Below the pieces are notes generated by a model. That model ran no database searches. It had not been told where the DNA came from and saw only the letters and a list, made by a program, of their open reading frames with translations. Shown piece after piece: positions 1 through 7,815 of a DNA stretch of 8,597 bases (position 1 is its first letter; each line of letters starts with the position of its first letter). Source of the stretch: an uncultured Candidatus Saccharibacteria bacterium (lineage in GTDB: Bacteria; Patescibacteria; Saccharimonadia; Saccharimonadales; UBA6022); assembly GCA_946886125.1 (NCBI GenBank), contig CAMPHY010000029.1, forward strand, positions 1 through 8,597. Direction: 5' to 3'. The translations under genes and the position numbers were made by a program.

Positions 1-1257
1 CATGCTATGAATTTAACGGATGTTGATGACAAGACAATCCAGCGTAGTCAGCAGATGTATTCGGATGAGACTCCCCACCAGGCGCTGTCTTCATTGACGT
101 CTCGCTACAGTGAAACATTTTTTCTCGACATGCAGAGAATTGGTAATTCAATCGATAGTCTGACATTTGTACGTGCCACCGACGAGAAGACTATTAATGG
201 CATGCGTGATATGGTACAGACACTTTATGACAAAGGGTTTGCGTATCTTACAGATGACGGCGTCTACTTTTCAATTGAAGCCTATCAAAAAGCCGGCCAT
301 CACTACGGCCAGCTGACTGACATTACCGCCCCATCACAAAGTGAGGCACGGATTGCTAATGACGAATACGACAAAGATAACGCCCAGGACTTTGCTTTAT
401 GGAAAAAACAAAAAGCCGATGAACCAAGCTGGGAATTCACCCTTGACGGTCATGACGTAGCCGGTCGACCTGGCTGGCACCTAGAATGCTCCGTCATGAG
501 TCGGCAAGTGCTCGGTCAACCGTTCGATATTCACACCGGTGGCATTGACTTAGTATTCCCACATCATGAGAATGAACTGGCACAAAGTACCGCGACGCAT
601 GAAACAACACTAGCTCAGTATTTTGTACATAATGAACATATTCTAGTTGATGGCAAGAAAATGAGTAAAAGTCTCAATAATTTCTATACCTTAAAAGATC
701 TGAGAGAGCAGCAAGTGGAGCCCTTAGCGTTTCGCCTTTTGGTGCTGCAATCTCACTACCGTCGCCCGACTCACTTTAGCTTCGATAATGTCAGGGCAGC
801 AAGCAATCGCTTGCACCACTGGCGCAACGTCGCAGCCCTTCGGCACCAAACGCATGACACATTACATAACGATCATGATAAAGCCACGGACGACACGAGC
901 GTATCGCTGTACGCCACCTCCCAAGCACTTGTTGAAGCCTTATCAAATGATCTCGACACACCGCAGGTGCTCTTACTGATTGACGAAGCGTTCTCACGGC
1001 TACTCCAGGTACGACCTGCCTCCATTCACCAAGCAGCGCTCACCGACGTACTTGAAACAATAGACAACCTTCTCGGCCTTCAACTCATGGCATCCACTCC
1101 TGATATTAGTGATGACAATAAACGACTTATCCTCGAACGCCAACGAGCCCGAGAGAATCAAGATTGGTCAGCTGCAGATACAGCCCGCGACGCACTGCTA
1201 GCCGCAGGCATTACGGTGCGCGACACCGCTCATGGCAGCATATGGGAATACGTCTAA
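1..1257 (+). CDS. cysS: Cysteinyl-tRNA synthetase, 5'-truncated by the window edge
   Basis: Class I aminoacyl-tRNA synthetase that charges tRNA-Cys with cysteine in the cytoplasm. The frame is open from base 1 (His-Ala, then Met at 7), and the first residues match the NxTDxDDK block that lies about 65 residues into complete CysS proteins. The true start, the first zinc-binding Cys and the HIGH motif are therefore outside the window, and the ATG at 7 is internal. Counting that Met as residue 1, the GWHLECS block carries zinc-ligand Cys161, FPHHENE (184-190) carries the His and Glu ligands, and KMSKS is at 218-222 (bases 658-672). The remainder is the helical DALR anticodon domain and a short C-terminal region ending in WEYV. 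Motifs are intact, so the gene looks functional. It converges on the minus-strand AI-2E-family gene and ends inside the shared terminator stem. Identification is secure. Confidence 0.97.
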   Translation, partial: HAMNLTDVDDKTIQRSQQMYSDETPHQALSSLTSRYSETFFLDMQRIGNSIDSLTFVRATDEKTINGMRDMVQTLYDKGFAYLTDDGVYFSIEAYQKAGHHYGQLTDITAPSQSEARIANDEYDKDNAQDFALWKKQKADEPSWEFTLDGHDVAGRPGWHLECSVMSRQVLGQPFDIHTGGIDLVFPHHENELAQSTATHETTLAQYFVHNEHILVDGKKMSKSLNNFYTLKDLREQQVEPLAFRLLVLQSHYRRPTHFSFDNVRAASNRLHHWRNVAALRHQTHDTLHNDHDKATDDTSVSLYATSQALVEALSNDLDTPQVLLLIDEAFSRLLQVRPASIHQAALTDVLETIDNLLGLQLMASTPDISDDNKRLILERQRARENQDWSAADTARDALLAAGITVRDTAHGSIWEYV

Positions 1258-1293
1258 ATAAAAACATCCACCGCCTTGGTGGATGTTTTTATT
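1257..1293. terminator. Bidirectional intrinsic terminator between cysS and the AI-2E-family gene
   Basis: A perfect 16-bp inverted repeat: arms 1257-1272 and 1278-1293 with the 5-nt loop GCCTT. The inner stem is ACATCCACC/GGTGGATGT and the outer part is A/T, so each strand reads as a GC-containing hairpin followed by a T-rich tract. It sits between two converging genes, begins on the last base of the cysS stop codon and ends 4 nt from the stop of the opposing gene, so it can serve both. Confidence 0.92.
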
Positions 1294-1297
1294 AACT

Positions 1298-2431
1298 TTA
1301 GCTTTCGCCCTTAATTTTCTTTACTAATTTATGGACTGGCTTATCGTTATACTGCCGGTTCTTCTTAGCCCGCTCAAGATAATCTTCAAGTAGAACTTTA
1401 ATACATCCTGCTATCGGAATGGCGATAATACCACCAATCACACCGAAGATATACAACCCGATAGTCACCGCGACTAGTACAGCGAGCGCGGACAAATCAA
1501 TTTTCTTCGCCTGAATTGAAGGTGAGATGAAATTGTTCTCAACTTGTTGGTACACAATAAAGTAAATGACATAAATAATCGCCGCCGTAATGCTATTAAA
1601 TGCCAGCAACAGCGTTACGATAATACCGCCGATGGTTGCACCAAACATTGGAATAAGAGATAGGACAAAGGTAATTGCTGCCGTAGGCATTGCGAGATTT
1701 GCCGGGATGTCAGGAAATACCAGACTTAAAATGAATACCGCGAGTCCTGCACTGGTAGCGCCAATTGCCGAAACAGTCAGTTGACCCGTCACGTAGCCCG
1801 TTACAACGTTATACATACGCGTCGCAAGTCGACGGTGATACTCCATACGATCTTTGTCGTTATACACCTTCCAAAGCCGACGGAGCCACATTGGCCCCTC
1901 GACCAGCATCAAGAAAGAGAGAACAAGTACTAAGATGGTAGCCGTTACGGCCGCAGCTAGTGAGCCGATGCTTGAAAGCACGTTTTGCCCAACATTTGCC
2001 GCCCAGCCGGCAGCGTTATCACGTATGGAATTAACGACATTATCAACTTGCGGCTGTAGGTTATACGTATCAATAAATGCATTAAAGCCATCCGATCGAT
2101 CTCGGGCATCATCGACAACCGCCGGAATGGTCTGAGCAAATTTAGCCGTTTGCTCGATAATAGGCGGAACGACAAGAAACAGTACCGCACCTAAAAAGGC
2201 GACAACTGCGGTAAACGCGAGGGCAGTAGCCCCAACGCGGCTTTTACCCGGCAAGACGCGAACTAATCGACTGACAGGTGAATTCAAGGCTAATGCCAGG
2301 AAGAACGCTAAGCCAATAATAATGAGTGCCGTCCTTGCGCTATAGACAGCGAGAGCCGCCAGAGCAAAGCCAATAATAACAAGTCCAAACCGGACAAAGG
2401 TCTTTATATCAATTTCAATTCGTACTTTCAT
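1298..2431 (-). CDS. AI-2E/PerM-family transporter-like membrane protein
   Basis: Polytopic inner-membrane protein of 377 residues, normal for the AI-2E transporter (PerM/YdiK/TqsA) family. Known members include an exporter of the signal autoinducer-2 and Na+/H+ antiporters, so substrate cannot be assigned from sequence. About eight hydrophobic segments are visible: roughly 14-32, 34-50, 68-92, 152-177, 212-238, 246-277, 281-297 and 315-348. The soluble stretch at about 93-150 between the third and fourth is typical of the family. Family hallmarks are GYVTGQ (212-217), PMFGATIGG (261-269), the QQVENNFISPSI block (295-306) and GVIGGIIAIPI (330-340). The C-terminus is a basic cytoplasmic tail. 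The ATG at 2431 is chosen because TATACT ends 7 nt before it, and no Shine-Dalgarno is visible. It lies 28 nt downstream of tgt on the same strand with no terminator between, so it may also be co-transcribed with tgt. Confidence 0.9.
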   Translation of the reverse strand: MKVRIEIDIKTFVRFGLVIIGFALAALAVYSARTALIIIGLAFFLALALNSPVSRLVRVLPGKSRVGATALAFTAVVAFLGAVLFLVVPPIIEQTAKFAQTIPAVVDDARDRSDGFNAFIDTYNLQPQVDNVVNSIRDNAAGWAANVGQNVLSSIGSLAAAVTATILVLVLSFLMLVEGPMWLRRLWKVYNDKDRMEYHRRLATRMYNVVTGYVTGQLTVSAIGATSAGLAVFILSLVFPDIPANLAMPTAAITFVLSLIPMFGATIGGIIVTLLLAFNSITAAIIYVIYFIVYQQVENNFISPSIQAKKIDLSALAVLVAVTIGLYIFGVIGGIIAIPIAGCIKVLLEDYLERAKKNRQYNDKPVHKLVKKIKGES

Positions 2432-2438
2432 AGCTGTT

Positions 2439-2444
2439 AGTATA
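2439..2444 (-). promoter_or_regulatory. Putative -10 box of the AI-2E-family gene (leaderless start)
   Basis: On the minus strand TATACT is followed by 7 nt and then the ATG at 2431, so transcription would begin at or next to the start codon. No good -35 is seen at 16-18 nt; that region is the 3' end of tgt. The hexamer is in the context GCGTATACT, shared exactly with the -10 region of the response-regulator gene at 8161-8168. Assigned from sequence resemblance and position only. Confidence 0.5.
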
Positions 2445-2459
2445 CGCTAATTGTCTAGT

Positions 2460-3674
<1,215 letters not shown>

Positions 3675-3679
3675 TCACT

Positions 3680-3685
3680 AGTGTA
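3680..3685 (-). promoter_or_regulatory. Putative -10 box of tgt (leaderless start)
   Basis: On the minus strand TACACT lies 8 nt before the ATG at 3671, with no purine-rich Shine-Dalgarno between. It keeps the conserved TA and final T of a sigma-70-type -10. No convincing -35 is present at 16-18 nt. It lies in the 56-nt gap shared with the divergent ABC operon promoter. Confidence 0.4.
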
Positions 3686-3691
3686 GCACCT

Positions 3692-3720
3692 TTGGACTCC
3701 CGTGGTAGGTAGGGTACAAT
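3692..3720 (+). promoter_or_regulatory. Promoter of the ABC transporter operon (leaderless start)
   Basis: TTGGAC (3692-3697), a 17-nt spacer, then TACAAT (3715-3720), and 7 nt later the ATG at 3728. The -10 contains an earlier in-frame ATG at 3719, which could not be on a transcript made from this promoter; this decides the start in favour of 3728. The -35 keeps only the TTG of the consensus, while the -10 is good. Confidence 0.6.
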
Positions 3721-3727
3721 GAGAAGC

Positions 3728-4660
3728 ATGAGCATACAACAGCACCCACTTGTCTCTGTCGATCACTTCCGAATGGACTTTGGCAAAAAAACAGTCATTA
3801 AAGATCTATCATTTAATGTCCAGCGCGGCGAAGTATTTGGCTTCCTAGGCAGTAACGGAAGCGGTAAAACGACAACAATTCGAGCACTTTTAGGGTTGTA
3901 TGAACCAACCGGCGGCGAACTACTGATTGATGGTAAGCGCTATACACCAAATGCCAGTTCAAACCTACTAGGCTACTTGCCAGAAGAACGCGGACTGTAT
4001 AAAAAAGAATCTGTTATCGACGTAATGACCTATTTTGGCCAGCTAAAAGGCCTAAAAAAAGCAGCTGTCCGTAAGTGGTCACTGGACTATCTTGCCCGCG
4101 TTGACTTAGCCGATAAAGCTAAGACACGTCTTGATAAGCTTTCGGGAGGACAGCAACAAAAAGTACAACTAGGCGTTACGATTATGAATGACCCGGCTCT
4201 GCTTATCCTCGATGAGCCGACCAAAGGCTTTGACCCAGTCAACCGGCGTCTTTTAATGGATATTATTGCCGAAAAAAATGCTGCAGGCGCCAGCGTCGTT
4301 ATGGTGACACACCAAATGGAAGAAGTTGAACGCCTCTGCCAACGTGCCGTGCTTCTAAAAGACGGTGAAGCAGAAGCTTACGGCACGATTGACCAAATTA
4401 AAGAAGATTTTGGCGGCCAACGTATTATGCTTCGATTTAGCGGCACACTTCCACATCGGCCACGCCTCTTTACTATTACCAAACAAGAAACGGCCTACGC
4501 CGAACTAGCACCGCAAGAGGCTGTTGCACCTGAGCGTATCTTACGCGAACTCGTCGCAGTCGACGGATTAACCATAACGACGTACGACGTCCAGCGACCA
4601 TCACTTGATGAAATTTTTGTCAGCATCTACGGCGGTGAAGAGGAGGCCCATCATGCATAA
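3728..4660 (+). CDS. ABC-2-type transporter ATP-binding protein (NatA-like)
   Basis: Cytoplasmic ATPase subunit of an ABC-2 export system, partner of the permease encoded immediately downstream. It has 310 residues from the ATG at 3728. Visible motifs: Walker A GSNGSGKTT (41-49), Q-loop region YLPEERGLY of the NatA type (84-92), signature LSGGQ (138-142), Walker B LLILDEP with catalytic Glu163, and switch His195 in VTHQ. All catalytic residues are present. The last 80 or so residues form the accessory domain common in this subfamily, ending in a PSLDEIFVSIYG block. NatAB-type systems export Na+ or, in other members, drugs, peptides or lipids, so substrate is not assigned. The start codon was chosen from the promoter position; the upstream in-frame ATG at 3719 falls within the -10. 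The gene overlaps the permease by 8 nt, which suggests translational coupling and stoichiometric production. Confidence 0.95.
   Translation: MSIQQHPLVSVDHFRMDFGKKTVIKDLSFNVQRGEVFGFLGSNGSGKTTTIRALLGLYEPTGGELLIDGKRYTPNASSNLLGYLPEERGLYKKESVIDVMTYFGQLKGLKKAAVRKWSLDYLARVDLADKAKTRLDKLSGGQQQKVQLGVTIMNDPALLILDEPTKGFDPVNRRLLMDIIAEKNAAGASVVMVTHQMEEVERLCQRAVLLKDGEAEAYGTIDQIKEDFGGQRIMLRFSGTLPHRPRLFTITKQETAYAELAPQEAVAPERILRELVAVDGLTITTYDVQRPSLDEIFVSIYGGEEEAHHA
4641..4646 (+). promoter_or_regulatory. Strong Shine-Dalgarno for the ABC permease, deciding its start
   Basis: AGGAGG ends 6 nt before the ATG at 4653. It lies inside the last codons of the ATPase gene. It is the only clear Shine-Dalgarno sequence I can find ahead of any gene start in the window, and it selects the ATG at 4653 over an upstream in-frame ATG at 4605. 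Confidence 0.85.
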
Positions 4661-5879
4661 TTTAGCTACAGTTATTCGATTCGAACTGGTACGAACACTT
4701 AAAAAGCCATCGTTTTGGATAAGTGTCCTAGCGATTCCTGTCCTGATTGGTATCGTATTTGCGATTATCTTTTTCACTAACCGCACGTCTGAAGAGAATC
4801 AGGCTGCTAATTTACAGGAGCCATTCTCACTTGTCGTCCAAGACGAAACCGGACTGATTAGCGACCAAGCGCTGGCCACTCTTGACGCCGAGCGCATCAG
4901 TACAACCGAAGAGGGTATTGCTCAAGTGAAAAGCGGTGCCGTCGAAGCATTTTACTACTATCCTGAAAATATCGCTAAGCAAGGTATTCAGGTATACAAC
5001 CAGAACAATGGACTGATTGATAACGGTAAGTACACAGAACTTGCCGGAATGCTGTTACAAAATAGTGTCAGTACGTCAGTTGATCCAAACATACTCAGTA
5101 TTGTCCAAGGTGAAGTAGCGACCCAACAGGTAAATTTTGAAAATGGCGAAGAAGTAAACTTAATTGGCGGTCTGATTGGACCGGCGATCTTCCTAGTTAT
5201 TTTCTATGCGGTGATCGTACTACTTGGTGGGCAAATGCTTGCAAGTACGACCGAAGAAAAAGAAAACCGCGTTACGGAAATGCTCCTAACTAGCTTGTCA
5301 TCACGCGCCTTAATCGTTGGAAAGATTATATCGCTCATACTGCTCGGCTGTATCCAAATAGCCACCATCTTAATACCAGCGCTTCTGGCCTATTTCTTTG
5401 CGAGGGAGGCTTTGAGTATTCCAGACGTGTCCAATATCGTTTCTCAAATTCGTTTTGAGCTATGGCCGACCGTCATCGGTGCAGGTCTGCTTGTTTCTGG
5501 CTTCCTGCTCTTTACTGGCTTACTGGTTGGTATTGGTGCCGCTACTCCGACAGCCAAGGAAGCAAATAGCTTCTTCGGATTTGTCATCCTACTGATGTTT
5601 ATACCGTTCTACTTTTTCTCGCTGCTGATGACCGACGTTGAATCTCCGATCGTCACAGCACTATCATTCTTCCCATTAACCGCGCCCGTCACATTAATGA
5701 TACGCAATACCTTTGGCACACTCGAGACAGTTGAGGGACTGATTGGTCTGGGCATTGTATTTGTCTCAGGTATTATCGCCATTAATCTTGCTGTTCGTAT
5801 TTTCCGCTACGGCACACTCGAGTATTCAAAGCGCCTTTCTCTCAGTACCATCTTTAAGAGTAAGAAAAAGAACGCCTAG
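4653..5879 (+). CDS. ABC-2-type transporter permease (NatB-like)
   Basis: Membrane subunit paired with the upstream ATPase; 408 residues from the ATG at 4653. Topology fits the ABC-2/NatB family: one helix at about 20-42, a large extracytoplasmic region at about 43-168, then a cluster of helices at about 170-192, 220-249, 271-296, 305-326 and 362-384. The conserved cytoplasmic coupling segment EEKENRVTEMLLTS (201-214) precedes the third helix. The start is set by AGGAGG six bases upstream and by the native-looking N-terminus (an amphipathic stretch before the first helix). Starting at 4605 would add 16 residues translated from the ATPase gene in another frame. The 8-nt overlap with the ATPase stop suggests coupled translation. 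The basic tail KSKKKNA is encoded by the left arm of the terminator hairpin. Direction is probably export; substrate unknown. Confidence 0.93.
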   Translation: MHNLATVIRFELVRTLKKPSFWISVLAIPVLIGIVFAIIFFTNRTSEENQAANLQEPFSLVVQDETGLISDQALATLDAERISTTEEGIAQVKSGAVEAFYYYPENIAKQGIQVYNQNNGLIDNGKYTELAGMLLQNSVSTSVDPNILSIVQGEVATQQVNFENGEEVNLIGGLIGPAIFLVIFYAVIVLLGGQMLASTTEEKENRVTEMLLTSLSSRALIVGKIISLILLGCIQIATILIPALLAYFFAREALSIPDVSNIVSQIRFELWPTVIGAGLLVSGFLLFTGLLVGIGAATPTAKEANSFFGFVILLMFIPFYFFSLLMTDVESPIVTALSFFPLTAPVTLMIRNTFGTLETVEGLIGLGIVFVSGIIAINLAVRIFRYGTLEYSKRLSLSTIFKSKKKNA

Positions 5880-5896
5880 AGCGTTCTTTTTCTTAC
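5860..5896. terminator. Bidirectional intrinsic terminator after the ABC operon
   Basis: Perfect 16-bp inverted repeat: arms 5860-5875 and 5881-5896 with the 5-nt loop CTAGA. The inner stem AGAACGC/GCGTTCT is followed by a TTTTTCTT tract on either strand. The left arm encodes the last permease residues, and the stop codon TAG lies in the loop. The opposing small gene stops 14 nt away at 5910, so the hairpin can terminate both transcripts. Confidence 0.92.
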
Positions 5897-5909
5897 CGAG
5901 TCTTTGATG

Positions 5910-6050
5910 CTACATTGTCGCCATAAGACCAAGCAATAACAAACTAGTCACAGCTGCAGAAGAAACTGCCAGTGCCATTTTTGTCGGCTCAAAACCTTCA
6001 GTCATTTGCCGAGTTTGTCTTACTTTACGCTGGTGTTGCTTTTTCTTCAT
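5910..6050 (-). CDS. Small single-helix membrane protein, function unknown
   Basis: 46-residue hypothetical protein that I do not recognise. Its first 24 residues are strongly basic (MKKKQHQRKVRQTRQ) and hydrophilic. Residues 25-46 form one hydrophobic stretch rich in Ala, Leu, Val and Met that runs to the C-terminus, suggesting an inner-membrane protein with a cytoplasmic basic head, N-in by the positive-inside rule. It has no cysteine, so it is not a lipoprotein. Evidence that it is a gene: a good minus-strand promoter (TAGACA, 17 nt, TATAGT) ends 6 nt before this ATG, the same spacing seen at the other genes here, and a bidirectional terminator lies just beyond its stop. An in-frame ATG at 6107 would give 65 residues but lies upstream of that promoter and overlaps the divergent gene. 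The call rests on promoter, position and membrane-like composition; no homology could be tested. Confidence 0.65.
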   Translation of the reverse strand: MKKKQHQRKVRQTRQMTEGFEPTKMALAVSSAAVTSLLLLGLMATM

Positions 6051-6056
6051 ACCGTC

Positions 6057-6085
6057 ACTATACCTCGACAAGACGCTTATGTCTA
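6057..6085 (-). promoter_or_regulatory. Promoter of the small membrane protein gene
   Basis: On the minus strand: TAGACA (6085-6080), a 17-nt spacer, TATAGT (6062-6057), then 6 nt to the ATG at 6050. Each hexamer has five of six consensus bases. It interleaves with the plus-strand promoter for the FAD-linked oxidase at 6065-6094. Confidence 0.65.
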
Positions 6086-6094
6086 CGTTATAGT
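6065..6094 (+). promoter_or_regulatory. Promoter of the FAD-linked oxidase gene (leaderless start)
   Basis: TCGACA (6065-6070), an 18-nt spacer, TATAGT (6089-6094), then 7 nt to the ATG at 6102. Both hexamers have five of six consensus bases. This sets the start of the downstream gene at 6102 rather than at an in-frame ATG at 6006. Confidence 0.65.
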
Positions 6095-6101
6095 AAAGAA
6101 C

Positions 6102-7766
6102 ATGCAACAGTTACTTACTGACCTTCAGGCCATTTTCGATGGCGAAATTTCTACCAAAAAAGCCGATCTACGAACGTACAGCCATGATGCTAGCATCTAC
6201 GAGATGGAACCAGCGGCTATCTTATCGCCTAAAAGCAGTAAGGATATCCAAAAAGTAGTTCAACTAGTCGTGCGTGAAAAAGCCACGCACCCAATGCTGT
6301 CTATTACTCCAAGAAGCGCTGGTACCGATATGTCGGGTGCGGCAATTGGTAATTCGCTATTACTTGATCTGACCACTCACTTTGATACGATTCATTCGAT
6401 CACTCGCAATCAGCTCCACACTCAACCTGGTGTCTATATGCGAAATATCGATCCACTTACCGACGCAAAAGGGGTGATGCTTGGCTGCGTGCCTGCAAGC
6501 CGAGCGATCAACACCATTGGCGGCATGGTAGGCAACAACTCTGGCGGTGAACAATCTCTGCGATACGGCAACACAGAGCAGTTTGTCACTGAATTGAAAG
6601 TAGTATTTGGTGACGGTAAAGAATATACCGTCGCACCAATCAATAAGCGAGAGTTAGAGATTAAAATGGCGCAAGGCGACTACGAGGGTGAGTTGTATCG
6701 TCGAACATACGAGCTGATCGAAGACAACTATGACGTCATCAAAAATGCCCGTCCACACGTTAATAAAAATTCTATGGGTTACAATCTTTGGAGCGTATGG
6801 GATAGGGACACGGCTATGTTTGATTTAACCCGCCTTATAACTGGCAGCCAAGGAACGCTCGGTATTATCACTGACATTAAAATGCGACTCATTCCGAAAG
6901 CACCGCACTCGGGGCTGCTGATTTTGTATCTTCCGAACATCTCACAGTTAGGAGACATCATCCCGACTGTCATGGAACATCATCCCGCCACTTTCGAAGG
7001 CTTTGATGATATTACATTTGAGCTGGGAGTAAAATACTTCAACGTTTTTCGTAAACAGCTAGGCGCTAAAGAATGGCTTAAACAACAAACAAGTCTCCTA
7101 GGATCAGTAGCAAAATTTAAAGGTCATTTGCCTAATATGGTCTTAATGGTGGAGTTTGAAGGCAAAACTGAAGCGGAAGTATCTGAGAAAATTGACGAGC
7201 TCCAACGCTCACTCAAAAGTTTCAAACTTCGCATGGAAGTAGCTGGTAACGAAGAGGCAAGTAGTAAGTTCTGGCAAATACGTCGGGCAAGTCTCGCGCT
7301 GCTTCGTCAACGTGTCCACGACAAGTACGCCTCTCCTTTTATCGACGATCTGGCAGTGCAACCAAAGTATTTACCTGAATTCCTACCTCAACTTCGTAAG
7401 ATTATCCGTAAATATAAACTACCAGCAACAATTGCCGGCCACTTTGGTGATGGAAACTTTCATATCATCCCACTTATGAGTATCGACAATCCAAAAGACC
7501 AAGCTAAGCTGGAGCCAGTCATGCGCGACATTGTCCCGCTTGTGCTTAAATATGGTGGCACACTTGCTGGTGAGCATAATGATGGTATGGTGCGCGGTCC
7601 ATGGCTTCCGGCTATGTTTGGCGATGAAGTGTATCAGCTTTTTAAAGATACAAAAGAAATATTTGATCCGCTCTACATTTTTAACCCTCATAAGAAAACG
7701 GATGCGAGTTGGGATTTCAGTATGGATCATATCCGTACCAACAATGGTCAAGAGCTCATTAAATAA
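6102..7766 (+). CDS. FAD-binding oxidase of the D-lactate/glycolate/2-hydroxyglutarate dehydrogenase type
   Basis: Flavoprotein predicted to oxidise a 2-hydroxy acid such as D-lactate, glycolate or D-2-hydroxyglutarate to the keto acid. Length is 554 residues from 6102. The FAD-binding (PCMH-type) half contains ITPRSAGTDMSG (68-79), HTQPGV (106-111), NTIGGMVGNNSGG (137-149) and GSQGTLG (248-254). The C-terminal oxidase half contains GHFGDGNFH (446-454), GTLAGEHNDG (486-495) and IFDPLYIFNP (520-529). His447, His454 and Glu491 match the metal/substrate site described for D-2-hydroxyglutarate dehydrogenase. The GEHxDG and RGPWLP style resembles proteins that carry a fused C-terminal iron-sulfur domain, but this one stops after the oxidase domain, so its electron acceptor is unclear. 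No signal peptide or membrane helix is seen. The ATG at 6102 is set by the promoter; an ATG at 6006 would add 32 residues read through the divergent gene. No terminator is visible before the regulator downstream. Exact substrate is unassigned. Confidence 0.88.
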   Translation: MQQLLTDLQAIFDGEISTKKADLRTYSHDASIYEMEPAAILSPKSSKDIQKVVQLVVREKATHPMLSITPRSAGTDMSGAAIGNSLLLDLTTHFDTIHSITRNQLHTQPGVYMRNIDPLTDAKGVMLGCVPASRAINTIGGMVGNNSGGEQSLRYGNTEQFVTELKVVFGDGKEYTVAPINKRELEIKMAQGDYEGELYRRTYELIEDNYDVIKNARPHVNKNSMGYNLWSVWDRDTAMFDLTRLITGSQGTLGIITDIKMRLIPKAPHSGLLILYLPNISQLGDIIPTVMEHHPATFEGFDDITFELGVKYFNVFRKQLGAKEWLKQQTSLLGSVAKFKGHLPNMVLMVEFEGKTEAEVSEKIDELQRSLKSFKLRMEVAGNEEASSKFWQIRRASLALLRQRVHDKYASPFIDDLAVQPKYLPEFLPQLRKIIRKYKLPATIAGHFGDGNFHIIPLMSIDNPKDQAKLEPVMRDIVPLVLKYGGTLAGEHNDGMVRGPWLPAMFGDEVYQLFKDTKEIFDPLYIFNPHKKTDASWDFSMDHIRTNNGQELIK

Positions 7767-7777
7767 CCTTAGCTTCT

Positions 7778-7806
7778 TTGACGCATGTCACTAGATAATG
7801 TATAGT
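7778..7806 (+). promoter_or_regulatory. Promoter of the HxlR-family gene (leaderless start)
   Basis: TTGACG (7778-7783), a 17-nt spacer, TATAGT (7801-7806), then 8 nt to the ATG at 7815. The -35 has five of six and the -10 five of six consensus bases with ideal spacing, the best promoter match in the window. Expected initiation is at about 7813-7815, on or next to the start codon. Confidence 0.75.
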
Positions 7807-7815
7807 AATACTATA
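7801..7815 (+). promoter_or_regulatory. Candidate operator: perfect palindrome over the hxlR -10 and start
   Basis: TATAGTAATACTATA is a perfect inverted repeat of two 7-bp halves around one central base. It covers the -10 hexamer, the predicted transcription start and the A of the ATG. HxlR proteins bind inverted repeats as dimers and often repress their own genes, so this is the natural autoregulatory site. The left half is also a -10 box, and A/T-rich palindromes arise by chance, so binding is inference. Confidence 0.5.

Noticed and set aside
7..9. ATG at 7 as a true cysS start
   Set aside because: The frame is open to the window edge, and a start here would lack the HIGH motif and the first zinc Cys.
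791..997. Minus-strand open frame inside cysS, and similar antisense frames inside tgt, the AI-2E gene, the permease and the oxidase
   Set aside because: They lie wholly within well-supported genes, have unnatural compositions and no family motifs; they are coding shadows.
4605..4652. Upstream ATG for the ABC permease
   Set aside because: It lies inside the ATPase coding region with no SD, whereas the ATG at 4653 has AGGAGG at ideal spacing.
6006..6101. In-frame upstream extension of the FAD oxidase (32 extra residues with a hydrophobic run LVLLFLH)
   Set aside because: It could mimic a signal peptide, but it lies over the divergent small gene and upstream of a good promoter whose start point coincides with the ATG at 6102.
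7419..7751. 110-codon minus-strand open frame within the FAD oxidase
   Set aside because: Antisense to the strongly conserved C-terminal oxidase motifs and lacking any recognisable domain.
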